64,000 bases of DNA, taken from the NCBI GenBank assembly GCA_029168955.1, contig JAPDOI010000187.1:1064501-1128500 (forward strand), read 5' to 3'. The notes below the pieces were generated by a model. That model did not search any database and was not told where the DNA came from. It saw nothing but the letters and a program-made list of their open reading frames with translations. The stretch is from Aplectana chamaeleonis. Lineage: Eukaryota; Nematoda; Chromadorea; Rhabditida; Cosmocercidae. Made by a program: the position numbers and the translations under genes. This document shows, piece by piece, positions 12,738 through 24,762 of this stretch (position 1 is its first letter; each line of letters starts with the position of its first letter).

Positions 12738-13228
12738 TTAAAGGCACAGTACACCCTCAGATACGAAATTTGAGATTTTCATGTAATTCTGTAGAATACC
12801 CCTCCTGTATAACACGTGCCAAATGCTAGATCTCACTTCCTCCAAATAAGAGAGATATAGGCGACCACCACAGGCCCGACCCCCTTCGCTCACAACCACA
12901 GGCCCGACCCCCTAACAGATTTTCGAACTCGATAGCGGATAGATGGATGGATGAATTCGCACAAGTCGTCGTTCTTCAGTTCATTACCAGACTGTCTCCT
13001 TATCCTGGCTTTCTCTCACGCAACGATTGCGAATGAAGAGGAACACAGGCCTGAGACAACTCGTCCACCAATTTTTCACCCTCAAAATCTAGGTATATTT
13101 GAAGAGCCATAACTCTGTTCAAAGGGAGTCTTGGACGATTTCAAAGATACCAGTGTGATCAGCGTGTGACTCTCTCCAAGATAAGCATAAAATCTGAAAA
13201 TTATTTTTTTGGTGTCCTGTGCCTTTAA
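12738..13228. mobile_element. MITE family D, copy 2
   Basis: Ends TTAAAGGCACAGTACACC and, inverted, GGTGTCCTGTGCCTTTAA. The interior matches 5841-6338, including two CAGGCCCGACCCCCT blocks and a conserved CTCATTTC-like right half. Non-coding. Confidence 0.8.
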
Positions 13229-13273
13229 GGCTCTGCAGCGTGGCACCGCATCGTATCTCGGTGCGGCAACGCA

Positions 13274-13480
13274 ATGGCGGAGGATGGAGGACGTCATGCA
13301 GCGGACGAGGTCGGCGACGGAAACAGCGACGCAGTTACCTCGCAGTGTTTTTGTCGCCGCGGCAGCAACGACTCGCGAAGCGACGCCATCAGCGAAGACT
13401 ATTCAAGCGAGTTACCTTTTGTCGAAAGATTGAACGCTCCCGAATATGCTGAGTTTGCACTGTTTCAGCTGAACATGTGA
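13274..13480 (+). CDS. Possible small exon or short acidic protein, unknown
   Basis: This 68-codon frame starts right after MITE D2 and ends at a TGA. It is acidic and serine-rich, with a DEVGDGNSDAV stretch and a more ordinary tail (LPFVERLNAPEYAEF). The third codon positions of its first half are mostly G or C, unlike the surroundings. Two other frames overlap it (13209-13433 and 13219-13452), so the coding call is weak. No family was recognised and no good splice acceptor or polyadenylation signal was found. Confidence 0.2.
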   Translation: MAEDGGRHAADEVGDGNSDAVTSQCFCRRGSNDSRSDAISEDYSSELPFVERLNAPEYAEFALFQLNM

Positions 13481-15457
13481 TGTTATACATAATGATTATC
13501 TAAATACCACACGAGGAATGGGTAAACGTCGGAACTAATTGACAAGCTTGTACTTTTCTGCCCACGGCACAGATTTATTGTCAACTCAAGCTCACGCGCT
13601 CGATGAAGACGACCTCAATGAGCACAAATGCTGGACTATGTGGACCAAATTTTCATTTCGAGCTACTCAAACAAAGCAGTTTCATTTTCAGCTCTTCAAA
13701 TGTATGCAAACACCTGAATGCGGAGCAATTGGATGCCTCCAATTTAGCTCGCCATTGATGTGTTTTATCTTACCAATATCATGATACATGCACTCTCTGT
13801 TATATATGTATACTTAATTTGATACAGAAAATTGTTGTGACACTCATCAGAGCGTAGCGGAAAAATTCATCAATCCAGTCTGTGGAGGCGAAGCAATTAC
13901 GTTTGTCTATTCTCGACCACCGGTTATTGAGTATATCTTTGTACTTACACAATCTCAGGCCGGGATCATACATTCCGTGACCGACTGCTTCGACACTCTA
14001 TAACAGGCAAATCGATTTTCTGTCGATGTTGAAGGTGAACACTAGGTCACATCGATCTTCTTTGAAAGTTTGAGTGTTGATTCGGTACGTTTCAATGCGA
14101 CAGTACTGAAGATGAACTTCTGAAAGATGGGAGCTTGATGTCTGTGCAAGTGGTCAGAAGACGTCCCATTGGGAGCATAGCTTCGTTGGGTGGAGCCATG
14201 TACTCCACCAACCTTCACCCCTGTGCAGGTGAAGTGGGGAATCTTCACCAGTGGGAGAACCGCTGACAACCGGTGAAATGCCCCGAAAAAGAATGAAAGT
14301 GACCCAACACTCATGCAAGTCATTTTCAAGATTGGGTGGGTGTCACTGCCGGTTTTCCGGCCATAACTTTTTTATACCCTGAAAGATAGCTTTTTGGTGA
14401 AGGTTGTTTTTGGAATCCCATAAAAGTCTGCATCGAATAGCGTTTTCAGTTTCAAAAAATGCGCTCCCCTTTTCATGACCAAATTCACGTTTTTCCAGTA
14501 GTTTAGTTGGTGGGAAAAGACTAGCAGCGTTATTACTGAACCAGAAATACACCTCTGCCTTTTCTTCGGATATCCACAGTTTTGCTCTTCTGGTTTTATG
14601 AACCTCTTCATTCGAAATATTTTGTTGCAGCGAAATTTTCCAGTCACTTGACTTTGTCACTTTTTCTGGCTTTCAGCGTTTGCCTGTCGGCAAGCGTGAG
14701 TGTGCTGAAGTTCAAAAACGCAAATCCTTTTCTATTCCACGCTTCTTTCCACTTCAGAAAGGCGTGGTGGTTCTCAAATCATGTGTCGAAATTCAGTGGA
14801 AATCTTCATTGCTGGGCATTACCGAGTGCTTGTTTTTACTTTCAATCGCACCACCGAACTACCCACGCTGAAATTCATGGAGCATTTCAGCCTACTTAAG
14901 ACTAAATAATAGTGCGGAAAATATTGGCCGAGCATGATTATTGAATTTTCGCGAACATTGTTAATTCACATCTGCAGTCATTTCTGCTCTACAAAACGAA
15001 TTTTAGAAGCAGGACTTTGCAGGTATTTCATATTAACAAGTTCCTACTCAATTATGTATGTGCATTTCGTCATTTATTAATCACGTTTCAGGAAATAATG
15101 AAAAGAAACAAAATACAAATCACCTGACGCTGACATTGCAGCACCGTCACGAAATTTGCTAATTTTGTGATTCATTGCGCGGCGTCCAGCGAGTGGAACA
15201 GTGCGCATTTTCAATGGTATGCGTCAGTTGCGCCGCATCGTCAGCAATGTGTCGCTGCGCGATTGGACTCAGAGAGCCCCCTGAATTCGACTGGCAATTC
15301 GCTACTGTAGAGGTAGAGGGTGATGAGTCATTCAGCTCGCAGTAAACAGCCTTATTTGGAAGGTATCTAATTTTCTAAGGTGTGACTTTAGAAGAGGCCG
15401 TGTTACGGTTACGTATGGAAGGATAGAAGCGACCAACATTCCGTTATGCATACCCAC
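13481..15457. other. No recognisable gene; small hairpins near 14190-14245
   Basis: TGGGTGGAGCCATGTACTCCACCAA and an adjacent TTCACCCCTGTGCAGGTGAA are short imperfect palindromes at 14190-14245. The rest contains only overlapping low-complexity frames; 14343-14660 and 14582-14899 on opposite strands are phenylalanine/lysine-rich and not convincing. Confidence 0.35.
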
Positions 15458-15597
15458 TATAAAACGTCGAAATTCACATCACTCGAGGCGCGAGCGGCGC
15501 CGCCTCGGCCTCCATCTGCCCCGCGCTCTCTCACTGTCTCTACCTTCCGCTCCCCGCCAGCACGCGTAGGAACCAAGTGAATTTCGACGTTTTATAG
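15458..15597. mobile_element. Small fold-back element, 140 bp
   Basis: TATAAAACGTCGAAATTCAC at the left is repeated inverted at the right end (15578-15597). The loop is GC-rich with GCGCGAGCGGCGCCGCC. The size and perfect 20-bp ends fit a very short MITE. The TATAAAA at each end may be chance. Confidence 0.65.
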
Positions 15598-16068
15598 CCT
15601 GTAACTTTCCCTTGATGTGAATGTTGCCTTCCTTTGAAATCTGTCTATTAGTAGGGATTAATGTTTGTCCTGCCGTATATTTCAATCCGTACTGTGCTTA
15701 GCGCATGCAACTAGAAATCCATGCATGTTGATCCTGATGAACACTGTTAGTGCAAATTCAGTGATGTGAAAATCCCTCCATCGTTTGTCCAAACTGTGCG
15801 ATTCGCTGAACCTCAGCTTCATCCAACTGTACGGGAATAATTAGCTCACACAATGGAGGAAGACGCCAATTGAGACAATCAGTAATCAGATGCACTCTGA
15901 CAGAAGAAAAAAGCTAACTCACATGCGACAAACAATAGCCTACGCACCGGAATTTTTCAGAGCTTTGATGGAAAATGTACAGCATTCACGGTTGCGCATG
16001 CATTAAGCATGTGACAGTGGTACATGAGAGAAGTGAAGTCTTGATGATGAAAAAAAGACACCATATTA

Positions 16069-16830
16069 CCAGGTTCTTCAATAAGTTTTGTCGTTCGATA
16101 AGAAAAACACACTCTATGGTTCAAAAGACACTTTATTATTCAGTATAATCTCCCTGAACATTAATACACTTGCTCCAACGATCCTCCGATATGTGGATCT
16201 CATCCCTGAAGTGAGAATCCGGAAGGTCTGCAAAATACGCTTCAACAGCCGTTATGACCTCTTCATTTGATGAAAAACTCTTGCCATGCATAAATTTTTT
16301 GAGTTCTGGAAACAAATGAAAGTCGCTGGGGCGCAAATCTGGTGAATACGGTGGATGCTCCAACAATTCGAACTTTAATTCATGGATTTTAGCCATTGTC
16401 AAAATGCTTTTGTGACACGGCGCATTGTCCTTAAAAAAAAAAGAAATTTTTTCTTCTGCAAACCGGGTCTTTTTTTCACAAATTTTTCCTTCGACTGGTC
16501 CAAAAGGTTGCAATAATAGTCAGAATCAATTGCTTTACCAGTTAGCAAGTAATCCACAAACAAAATTCCTTTCGCATCCCAAACAACTGATGCCATAACT
16601 TTCTTGGCCGATTTCCGGACACGAATTAGTTTCGAAGCCGAACAACCAGGTTCACACCACTGTTCAGCCTCTTGTTTTGATCCACGGTCATGGTGATAGA
16701 CCCAATTCTCATCCATAATGATGAGTCGACGCACAAAATTCGCTTTATCTTTTTTAAAACGCTCCAAATAGTGCTGGGAAAGTCGCATTCTAATGTGTTT
16801 CTGTTCCATTGTTAGCGAATGTGGCACCGA
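16069..16830 (-). pseudogene. 5'-truncated mariner transposase (D,D34D)
   Basis: Read on the minus strand, the C-terminal catalytic part of a mariner transposase spans two frames. Frame one carries VPHSLTMEQKH and MDENWVYHHD (first Asp). After a frameshift near 16400-16430 comes KDNAPCHKS (second Asp), then PPYSPDLRPSDFHLFPELKK (third Asp). Thirty-four residues separate the second and third Asp, the mariner spacing. It ends with DRWSKCINVQGDYTE. A left terminus starting CCAGGTTCTTCAATAAGTTT at 16069 follows a TA. The N-terminal helix-turn-helix half and the other terminus are missing; sequence beyond 16840 is unrelated. It is dead. Confidence 0.85.
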
Positions 16831-17034
16831 TTGTGTACACAGCTTTCAAAAACCCCAAAAGGGGTGGGACTTGCCCACAGCGGCGGGGTTTGCCCACTTT
16901 TCTTAGCCGTTTTGCGGCTGCTGGGTAGCTTTTCATCCCGTTCTTTCGACGCTGTTCTGCTTCTGAGAGCCACGAGAAGCGTTTGTCATGAAAAATTCGA
17001 GGAGGACGTTTATTGCGAACAGTGCCTTTAAGTG
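16831..17034. mobile_element. Right-end fragment of an AAGGCAG-type MITE
   Basis: It ends with TTGCGAACAGTGCCTTTAA at about 17014-17032, matching the right terminus of the MITE families elsewhere in the window. No matching left end was found, and the fragment abuts the broken side of the mariner copy. Confidence 0.45.
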
Positions 17035-17902
17035 CATCTAGGATTCCCAATTGACTGAGGCATTTTGTGGTCGGCGGCGTACGAAAGGCTACTCGACGGG
17101 GTTGGAATGGCAGGGCTTCTGAGATAAAAAGAAGCATCATTGAAATAAAAGAAGTCCAGAATCGGTTTCAAACATGACAATAGAAAAAAAGGTTCAAAAA
17201 TCAATAATGGCAAGGTCCAGCTGATCATACACTTTTCTCCGAAGAAGAGGGGTGGGTTTTGGGAGCAAAAATTATTCCTCAGGGGCGATCGGTTGTTCCG
17301 GATCACCTGTACCAATGCTGTGCCTGACCTTCGTCCTCGGTATATCAGCGTTCAAACTTTGTGGTCTTTCTTCGGGTGTTTCATCTCTCAGAGTTTGCCG
17401 CATTCCTGAATCGCCGAAGCCAGCTATATCCACGGCTTCGGGGAAGGATGAACCCTTCTAGTGCTGCAAGGGGTATTCGGTGCAAAGCGGCAGCGTCTCG
17501 ATTTTGACAGATGTCGTAAAACATACGAGATTTCTTGTCCATCACTTTAAGAGGCATTTTCCACCACCAATGCAAATCATTAAGTAGAAAGAAAAGCACA
17601 GGCGCACGGTGACTGATGAACACCTTACGCTGATGCGAAATCGCCTCGAGCAATTAGTCAGTGGCGACGACCGTAAAATTCGCATTTCTGTCCTCACTCT
17701 TATAATATGTACATCGAACACTAAGCGAGTAAAGATCGCACGAACAATGTCAAGTAGGGTTAGAGTCGTAGTCGATCAAAGGCAAATTAGTCGATCAGTC
17801 TAAAATTGTTTCTGTGTGTGCATCATTAAATACTAGGATTGTCTCTGAACGCGCCACCGGTTTCTAGCAGTAGGGCATAGGATACATTGGGAGACGTAGT
17901 AT
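17035..17902. other. No recognisable feature
   Basis: No conserved protein or repeat was recognised. Short frames occur on both strands. Confidence 0.4.
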
Positions 17903-18396
17903 TTAAAGGCAGTGTCTACGATAAAAACGATGCCTGGTTTTATGGTGGAGATCGGCAGCTGCGGGGTTTGCTGCAACCCTAAAGTTAAAAAAAAACTAAG
18001 AAAAATGAGCTCGGAACGGCCCCTACGGCCCCAAAGTTGGACACCGGTCAGCCCGTCACACCCAGATGCACTTTCCACGCCCACCGACGTGAATAAATGG
18101 ATGCTCGAGATTGTGAGATGAGTGATGATTTCCGATCAATAGCCCCGTTCTTCCCTTCATTTTTAACTTCTCTCTTTACTCAGGTCAGCTCCCATACATC
18201 GGCTGCAAAAGACGGAAATTACAAGCCTCGGACAACTCGTCCACCGTGTTTCCTTAGCTCAATTTTCGAGGGACCATAACTCCGTTCCCGGAAGGTCTTG
18301 TACGATTTCAGAGACATCATTGGAATCAGCGTGGGACCTTCTTCAAGATAGGTGGGAAAGCAGAAAAACGATTCTTATCGTGAACACTGCCTTTAA
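17903..18396. mobile_element. MITE family B, copy 1
   Basis: Left end TTAAAGGCAGTGTCTACGAT, right end ATCGTGAACACTGCCTTTAA. The 494-bp interior matches 22578-23072 and, inverted, 52532-53024, including a shared TCTCACGATCTCGAGCATTC-like block and GCTGCAAAAGACGGAA. Non-coding; members differ by scattered substitutions. Confidence 0.85.
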
Positions 18397-18678
18397 GCAG
18401 TATTTGTACAAGTAAAGGAAGAGCAATCTGTATTCCTTCTTCATAAATTAGGTGCAGGAGAGAGAATCTCAAGCTTTGTGTTGTTGGGATTCTCGAGATC
18501 CTTCATTTAAGATTCCAGGGTATTTGTAACAAAACACCGACTTTTCATGCAGTTGTCAAGCGTGTTTAATGAAGGATTCCGAAAATTCCACCAACACAGA
18601 CCTTGAGATTCTTGCACCTGCGCCTAATTTATTAAGAAAGCATACAGATTGCTCTTACATTACTTGTACAAATACTGC
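18397..18678. mobile_element. Fold-back MITE, 282 bp, about 87-bp arms
   Basis: GCAGTATTTGTACAAGTAA at 18397 is repeated inverted up to 18678. The arms (18397-18482 and 18592-18678) pair over about 87 bp with few mismatches. It directly abuts the right end of the MITE at 17903-18396, so it may have inserted at that terminus. Confidence 0.8.
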
Positions 18679-20211
18679 TCAAAGTTTTGCCGCATTTCGC
18701 CGCGCGCGACGTTTCTGAAAAAACGATTGCAAAAATTACTTCCCAAAAAAGCAAATCGATTTTAGAGAACTTCGGCCTACAAATCATATAATTGGGTAGC
18801 AATTTAACATGTAAATATAATAGCGTTTTCAGAATTAAAAAAAAGTCTTCATTCAAAAAAGTTACACGCATCGGACGTTTTTTTGCCAACTTTGCCAGAT
18901 GCTCCCCGTTCTTACAAAACTTAGGTGGGTATTGTACTTGCCGTTCGTGCCACATCTGTAAGGTGAGCAGCAAGAGTTCTCCCTTGCTCAACGATTTATC
19001 CTAATCGTTGAAAATGGTAAAGCGACGGCGTAAGATCGCATCACAATCCCTTCGCGTTCATTGTTCTTGAAATGACGGGTGTGGCTTTCTTGTATAATCC
19101 TGACCACATGTTCAATGCGTGCACAACGAAGAAGTCTGTGCGTTTTTTACCCAATTTCTAGAAGAAAAGTCTGCTTGAGCGTTTCTCCTTTTGCTGTCAT
19201 TTAGCTTTTTCGTCTTTCTCAGAGTGAATATGAATACTGATTGTCTCATTCGGCGTGCTTAATTATTGTAAGCTAATTATTTCCGTACAGTTAGATGGAA
19301 CTTAATTGTGGCGCATTGTATAGTTCTGACAATTCATGATGACATTCCTCCTTTTTATTGTATTACTTTCCTAGAGCATTTACACTGCTCAATAGGATCA
19401 AGCTGGAAAGGGTTACAAAGCTAAAATGAGCTGTAGAGATCTACAGCTGGACAAGCATCTGCCTCTCTAAGGTGATAGCTCACTAAACGACAGTAATTTC
19501 ATGATAAGGTGAACTAAACTTTTTCGAACATTTATTATTTATTATACTAGTATTCGCAGGTTTCTAGTATCACGTGAAAGAGAAAAATAAACTGTGAAAG
19601 ACAGTTTTCATGATAGATTTCGCTTTCGATATCTCCTTTGGTTTACGTAAGGTTTGGTGCCCTATACAGTGCATTTCATCGTATACTTCCACCCTGAATT
19701 TTGAAGATACTGCTCTCCAGCTTTGCCTTGGGGCCCATTCTAATGTGATGTGCGATTTCAGGGTGGTAAAAAAGCCTTCATATCCACGTTTCCACAATTT
19801 CATCTTTCCAAGAACTTTCTTCGTAACCCTTTTTTCGATTTTTCGGTCGTTTCGTAATACACTTCCACCTTGCATAAATAGCGATTAGAACACTTTTATG
19901 TTCAAACCGGACTGTATGTTTGGGTCTAAATTGAAAAAGGCATTCCGTCTCCATATGAAATGTTATCCTCAACTGTCTAGAGTGGATGAATCCCAGATTT
20001 GGGTCTCCCATTAGATTCGATTTATTCGTGAGAAAAAAAGAAATATACGTACAATAATCTAGCGATACTACAAGCAGAACACATGGAATGCAACAAGGAG
20101 ATGCTACATGAAGAAAAAAACTCCTTCCAATTATTTGCTTTCTACACGCATCACTAACGGCTGAGCAACTTGGCTACAACAAAACGTTTTAAACACGACA
20201 AGGTGACAATA
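18679..20211. other. Largely unrecognised; MITE A-like fragment near 19600-19690
   Basis: About 19600-19690 resembles the left portion of MITE 62393-62757, with TTTACGTAAGGTTTGGTGCCC close to that family's GGTCTGGTGCCC block. A matching other end is not visible. The frame at 18632-18991 on the minus strand partly overlaps the preceding fold-back and is not convincing. Confidence 0.4.
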
Positions 20212-21796
20212 CACTGCGTATCATAAAGAAAGGACTCCCCCTAGACTTGTCGGTCTCGTGTTTACTGAGCAAGATAGATCTTTTGCTTCAATACTACTGT
20301 GCTCAGAATGTAAAATTACCCCCGCATACCTCTTCTGGGTTAGTTAGAATGTTTGTGCACTTTTCTAGAATAAATTTATGTTTTAAATCGCGTATCAAAA
20401 AGATAGGACACCCCTAGGATAAATCGGATTTCTCGTCCGATAAAATTGTGTGATCACACATCTTATGACTGGTAGGCCTTCATTGCACCTTTACCGCAAC
20501 AAGTACTCGATTTCGTATACTTTGGACCAAACTGATCTGTTTTTACGAGTCGATCTTGCTCCATTTCTCGGTTATTGCCTGTTGGAGTGCAGAAATCATG
20601 AGAAATCGCCGGTCAATGGCCCAGACCTGACGAACTATTATATCCCAGAGATTCTTCACTTTGTTGAGATCGGGACTAAAGACTATCTATCCACTCTGGA
20701 CAGGAGAGTTATTGCCGAGCAAAGAAGCCGACCTCGCACCTGCTCACGTGAACTTTCTGGTTGTCCGGCTAGAAACTGCAACGTTGTCGCTCAAAAACGT
20801 GGGGAAATGAAAGTAGGTGTTACTGTGATATCCACAGGTATTCACTGGAGATGGTCTGACTGCTTGCGAAGACAAGCTGTAGACGTCCTTGAAGGGCAAA
20901 TGCTCTGACGGATTATGGGAGATCTACGTTGGAGTTCTGAAGGCTAAATTGGACAGCACCCGCAATCGAATTGCTCTAGTAGCACTTCCGACCACCAAAA
21001 AATTTGAAAAAAAAAGACTCCTTTCTGTCAGAAGCCATCGCCTATATACAAATTGTCGAAGTGGCTATCCACTTTAGCCATCGGCACTGCGGTCGCAGAT
21101 CTCCCACAATCTGTCAGAGCATTTATCCGTCGAGGTCGTCTACAGTTTGCGTTCGTCAGCAGTCGGAAGATCTCCACTGAGTATTAGAATAACATCAATT
21201 TTTTATTTCCCCACGTTTTTGGGCGACAAAGTTGCAGCTTCTGGCCGGACAACCAGAAAGTTCACGTGAGCAGCTCTGAGGTCGGCTTTTTTGCTCAGCA
21301 ATAACTATCTTGTCCAGAGTGGATAGTCTACAGTCCTGATCTCAACAAAATGAAGAATCTCTGGGATATTTTAGTTTGTCAGGTCTGAGGAATTGGCCGG
21401 CGATTTCTCTCAATTTCTGCGCTCCAACAGGCAATAACCAAAAAATGGAGCAAGATCGACTTGCAAAGGCAGATCAGTTTGGTTCAAAGTATACGAAATC
21501 CAGTATTTGTTGCAGTAAAGGTGCGAGGAAAGCCTATCGGCCATCAGATTTGGGATTGCACAATTTTATCGGACGAGAAGTCCGATTTAACCTATAATGT
21601 CCTATCTTTTTGATACGCGATTTAAAACATGAATTTATTCTAGAGAAGTGCTCAAACATTCTATCTAACCCAAAAGAGGTATTCGGAGGTAATTTTACAT
21701 TCTGAGCACAGTAGTATTGACGAAAAAGATCTACCTTGCTCAATAAACACGAGACCGACAAGTCAAGGCGGTTTCCTATCCTTATGATACGCAGTG
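20212..21796. mobile_element. Giant fold-back derived from a Tc3-like transposon, 1,585 bp
   Basis: The element is flanked by TA on both sides and begins CACTGCGTATCATAA, repeated inverted at the end. Arms of about 700 bp pair with one another around a spacer near 20935-21090. Each arm has two terminal binding-site-like motifs: outer CGTATCATAA at 20217 and inner CGTATCAAAA at 20391, 174 bp apart; the right arm has the same 174-bp spacing (TGATACG at 21611 and 21785). This is the IR/DR layout known for Tc3 and related elements. Both arms encode the C-terminal part of a Tc1/Tc3-type transposase reading outward. On the right, PDLNKMKNLWDILV then ALQQAITKKWSKI is visible, and the usual PIENLW catalytic Glu is replaced by Lys. 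It is non-autonomous. Confidence 0.85.
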
Positions 21797-22577
21797 TATG
21801 TGCGATGTTGTGCACAAACTGGCTGTAAACATTACCTGCTCTTATAGCAAAAACATGAGCCGCTATGCCCCACGACGCCAGAATGAGCGACTTTCGCATC
21901 CATGGTCGAAAGGAGAGAAGCCACTTGGCCATTTCTGTTCTCCTGGAAAACACGGGCTTCTGCGGTCACATTGATTATTGTGGACGAGCGTAGAATCTAG
22001 TGGAAGAGATGAACGGCAAATTTGGAAGCGCAACTTCAACACAAAGGGTAGCGTTAACCGGATTCAGGTCAAATTGGACTGCTTACGTCTAAGCTCGCTG
22101 TCTAATTCCTTTGTTTTCTCGCTCGTCTAAGCCTGATGAATCCATACCTCTCCCTGGCAGAGATTCAAATTGCTACGCGACCCTTGAAGAGTGACCACTG
22201 TCGACAAATTTTGGCGACACGTTCGACGATATGGGCCATAAGAAGGAAATATTGTTCTTTTTAAATTAAGTCGAAGCCCGATGTTGATTCCGCCGAGTGA
22301 TTGATTACGTCTGCTTGTCCACTACACGCTGCTCACACACACTGACTTCTGAAATTCTAGGGGAAAGTTAGAGCGCCCCCTCTATCTGTAAACTTTCCTC
22401 CGACTAACCCGTCATTTTCGTGGAGCATGAAAAATAGTAAGTCCGGGTGCTCAGTTATAGAATGGTGTCCGTGGGTGTATTGGATTTTGAAGGAGCGTGC
22501 ATTTTGCTCGAACAAGGGCGTGCACGAAAAAGTTGCTGGTCTCTTCACACTTCCACCCGTTCACCTTTGCATGGAAC
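21797..22577. other. No recognisable feature
   Basis: No repeat or conserved coding sequence was recognised. Confidence 0.4.
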
Positions 22578-23072
22578 TTAAAGGCAGTGTTTACGATGAA
22601 AAAAGTTTTTGAAATTCCACTGGGATTAGGTAGTGGAGAGACACACTGTAACGTTAACGTCGAAAGAACGTATGATTACGAGCCAGGAAGAGCCCCAAAA
22701 GAGCCCGATATTGCAACTTCGAGCGCATTGAAAACCCCAGAAGCGCATCACACGCCCACCGACGTGAACAAATGAATGCTCGAGATCGTGAGATGAGCGA
22801 TGATTTTCAATTATTAGCACCGCTCTTCCGTTCATTCTCGACTTCTCTCTTCACTCAGGTCAGCTCGCATAGATCGGCTGCAAAAGACGGAAGTTACAAG
22901 GCTCGGACAACTCGTCCGCCATGTTTCCATAGCTCAATCTTTGAGGGACCATACCTGCGTTCACAGAAGGTCTTGTATGATTTCAGAGACACCATTGGAA
23001 TCAGTATGGGGCCTTTTTCAAGATAGGCGGAAAAACAGAAAAACGATTTTCATCGTGAACACTGCCTTTAAG
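22578..23072. mobile_element. MITE family B, copy 2
   Basis: Left end TTAAAGGCAGTGTTTACGAT, right end ATCGTGAACACTGCCTTTAA. It matches copy 1 (17903-18396) in the same orientation and copy 3 (52532-53024) in inverted orientation. Non-coding. Confidence 0.85.
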
Positions 23073-23594
23073 AAAAAAAAACGCTAGAGTGTTTATACTT
23101 CTGCACGATCGTTTGCCCGTCTATCTGCCTTTCCTAAATTTTCAGGACAATAGGTGCATCCAGTGCAGGTCAATCTCGCCTATTCCAGAATGCAGTGATC
23201 CTGGAACTTGGTGCAACATGCGTCACAGTTGCCTTTCAAGTTTTTTTACTTGCCGAGGATTATGATGTCACTTTCCTATCAGGTGATATTCGGGTTCTTG
23301 GAGTTTTTCTCAGAACAGATTGCAACTGGACTCTCAAATTAAATGGAATACATACTTCACTAAATCGACCGGCTTACTACTGACACGGTCAGTCCGCATC
23401 ACTGGTAGTGTACCGTGCAAGTAGCCAGCCATTTTCATTCGTCACAGTCTTCACCCACAATTTGAAAACAATTTATTTATTGGTAGCTATGTCACTTCCT
23501 GCGAAGTAAAACATAGCGCTCGAATCGCCTTCCAATGCCGAGTGATTTTGAAGTCTCCTTCACCCCAGGCACCGAAAACCTTAGTCTACGCAGA
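23073..23594. other. No recognisable feature
   Basis: Apparently unique sequence with short frames only. The frame at 23195-23383 (62 codons) has no known motif. Confidence 0.35.
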
Positions 23595-24122
23595 CTCAGA
23601 AAAATGAAAACAAGTTACTTGCGGTATAGTGCGTGCTGTGCGTCTCCGATATGTTACATGTATCTTAAACGACCTGAGATAAGTTGCAAGTAACTTACAT
23701 CGGCTCAGATGTGTTACAAGTAACAGTGTTACAAGATATTTCCAAGGGGGATGTCCGACGCACTTGCGGGGTCGGGCTTACGACTGGCGTTGCTGTTGGT
23801 CCAGTTACCCAAGTTTCAGGTACTTGACCCCACACCAACAGGGAAGGCCCCGCACAACATTAATTTTGCGTAGTGTGTGGTCTAGGATGCGCTCTCTGTG
23901 TCGCGTGTCGTCTGTGGCCGCCCATAGTGAAAAAATAACTGTAAGCTACATGTAACATGAATGTAACTTACATGCAATATAAATTTAATTTACATGTAAT
24001 ATAAATGTATGTTACATGTAATATAAATCTATGTTACATGCAATTTAAATGCAAGTTACATACTTGAGACATTCAAGTAACTTACATTTGTATTACAAGT
24101 AACTTGTTTTGATTTTTCTGAG
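23595..24122. mobile_element. Fold-back element with internal TTACATGTAA minisatellite
   Basis: CTCAGAAAAATGAAAACAAG at the left and its near-complement at 24095-24122 form the ends. From about 23936 to 24085 there are tandem units of about 27 bp built on GTTACATGTAATATAAAT. GTTACTTG/CAAGTAAC words near both ends extend the pairing. No transposase is encoded. Confidence 0.7.
23797..23822 (+). other. Spliced-leader 1-like sequence (possible SL RNA pseudogene)
   Basis: TTACCCAAGTTT at 23805-23816 is identical to the core of the nematode SL1 leader, with AG and GGTA following at the expected places after one mismatch. The leading GGTTTAA is only partly matched (GGTCCAG). The rest of an SL RNA, in particular an Sm site, is not apparent. 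A stem CTGTTGGT/ACCAACAG surrounds it. A chance match or a decayed copy are both possible. Confidence 0.25.
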
Positions 24123-24448
24123 AATTTGGCCGATCCCTGACAGATTTCTGGAGCATCTTTGGAGTGTGTTGAATGAAACAATCTGGTCGTCTTTATACAA
24201 GGGAAGTGTTTAGACCGTTAAGGGCACCAGAAAACTAATTGTACTGTTAGTATCTCTCGGGCATTCACTGTAAAACTGCGTAGTATCTCGTCCCGAGCTG
24301 CTGGTTCTAAGAAGTTATAAGGTCAAGACGGCTGTTTTCTGTACCCATTGTGCCTTCCTAAAATAGTAAGCTCTCCAATATTGTATGCTCTAGTAAGCTC
24401 TCTAATACCTGGACACAGACCTCATAAAAGGGCTCAGCGCCTAAATCA
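24123..24448. repeat. Fragment of the 3456-3840 repeat family
   Basis: About 24210-24335 resembles 3715-3840: both run AACTAATTGTACTG or a near match, then TTTCTCT-type and GAAGAACTT-type blocks in the same order. No coding signal. Confidence 0.35.
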
Positions 24449-24762
24449 GAGGCAGTGTCCACGATAAAAAAAGCGTTCCTCAGTGTTCTCCAGAAATTGA
24501 AGGCTTGGGTCCTGCTTGACACATTAGTGAACAAGGAACCACGGTAAAACAGATGGAAAAACTGAAATGGTGGCCCCCTCCTTCGCAGGAGATTCCGATG
24601 GTGGACGATTTGCATGCGAGTCACCTGACAGATTCGATATTGCTGAATCTTTTCTGGAAGGTGGTGATTATTTTCTGCTTATTCTGTTTTCAGCACTTTT
24701 AGCGACATAAGCATCGTAAATATATTGATTTCGACTGCTTGCTGGTATTGCGCAACATATTA

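Noticed and set aside
12365..12754. 129-codon minus-strand frame
   Set aside because: Overlaps another frame and a MITE end, with no recognisable family.
20450..20908. 152-codon plus-strand frame
   Set aside because: It lies in the left arm of the Tc3-like fold-back, antisense to the transposase remains.
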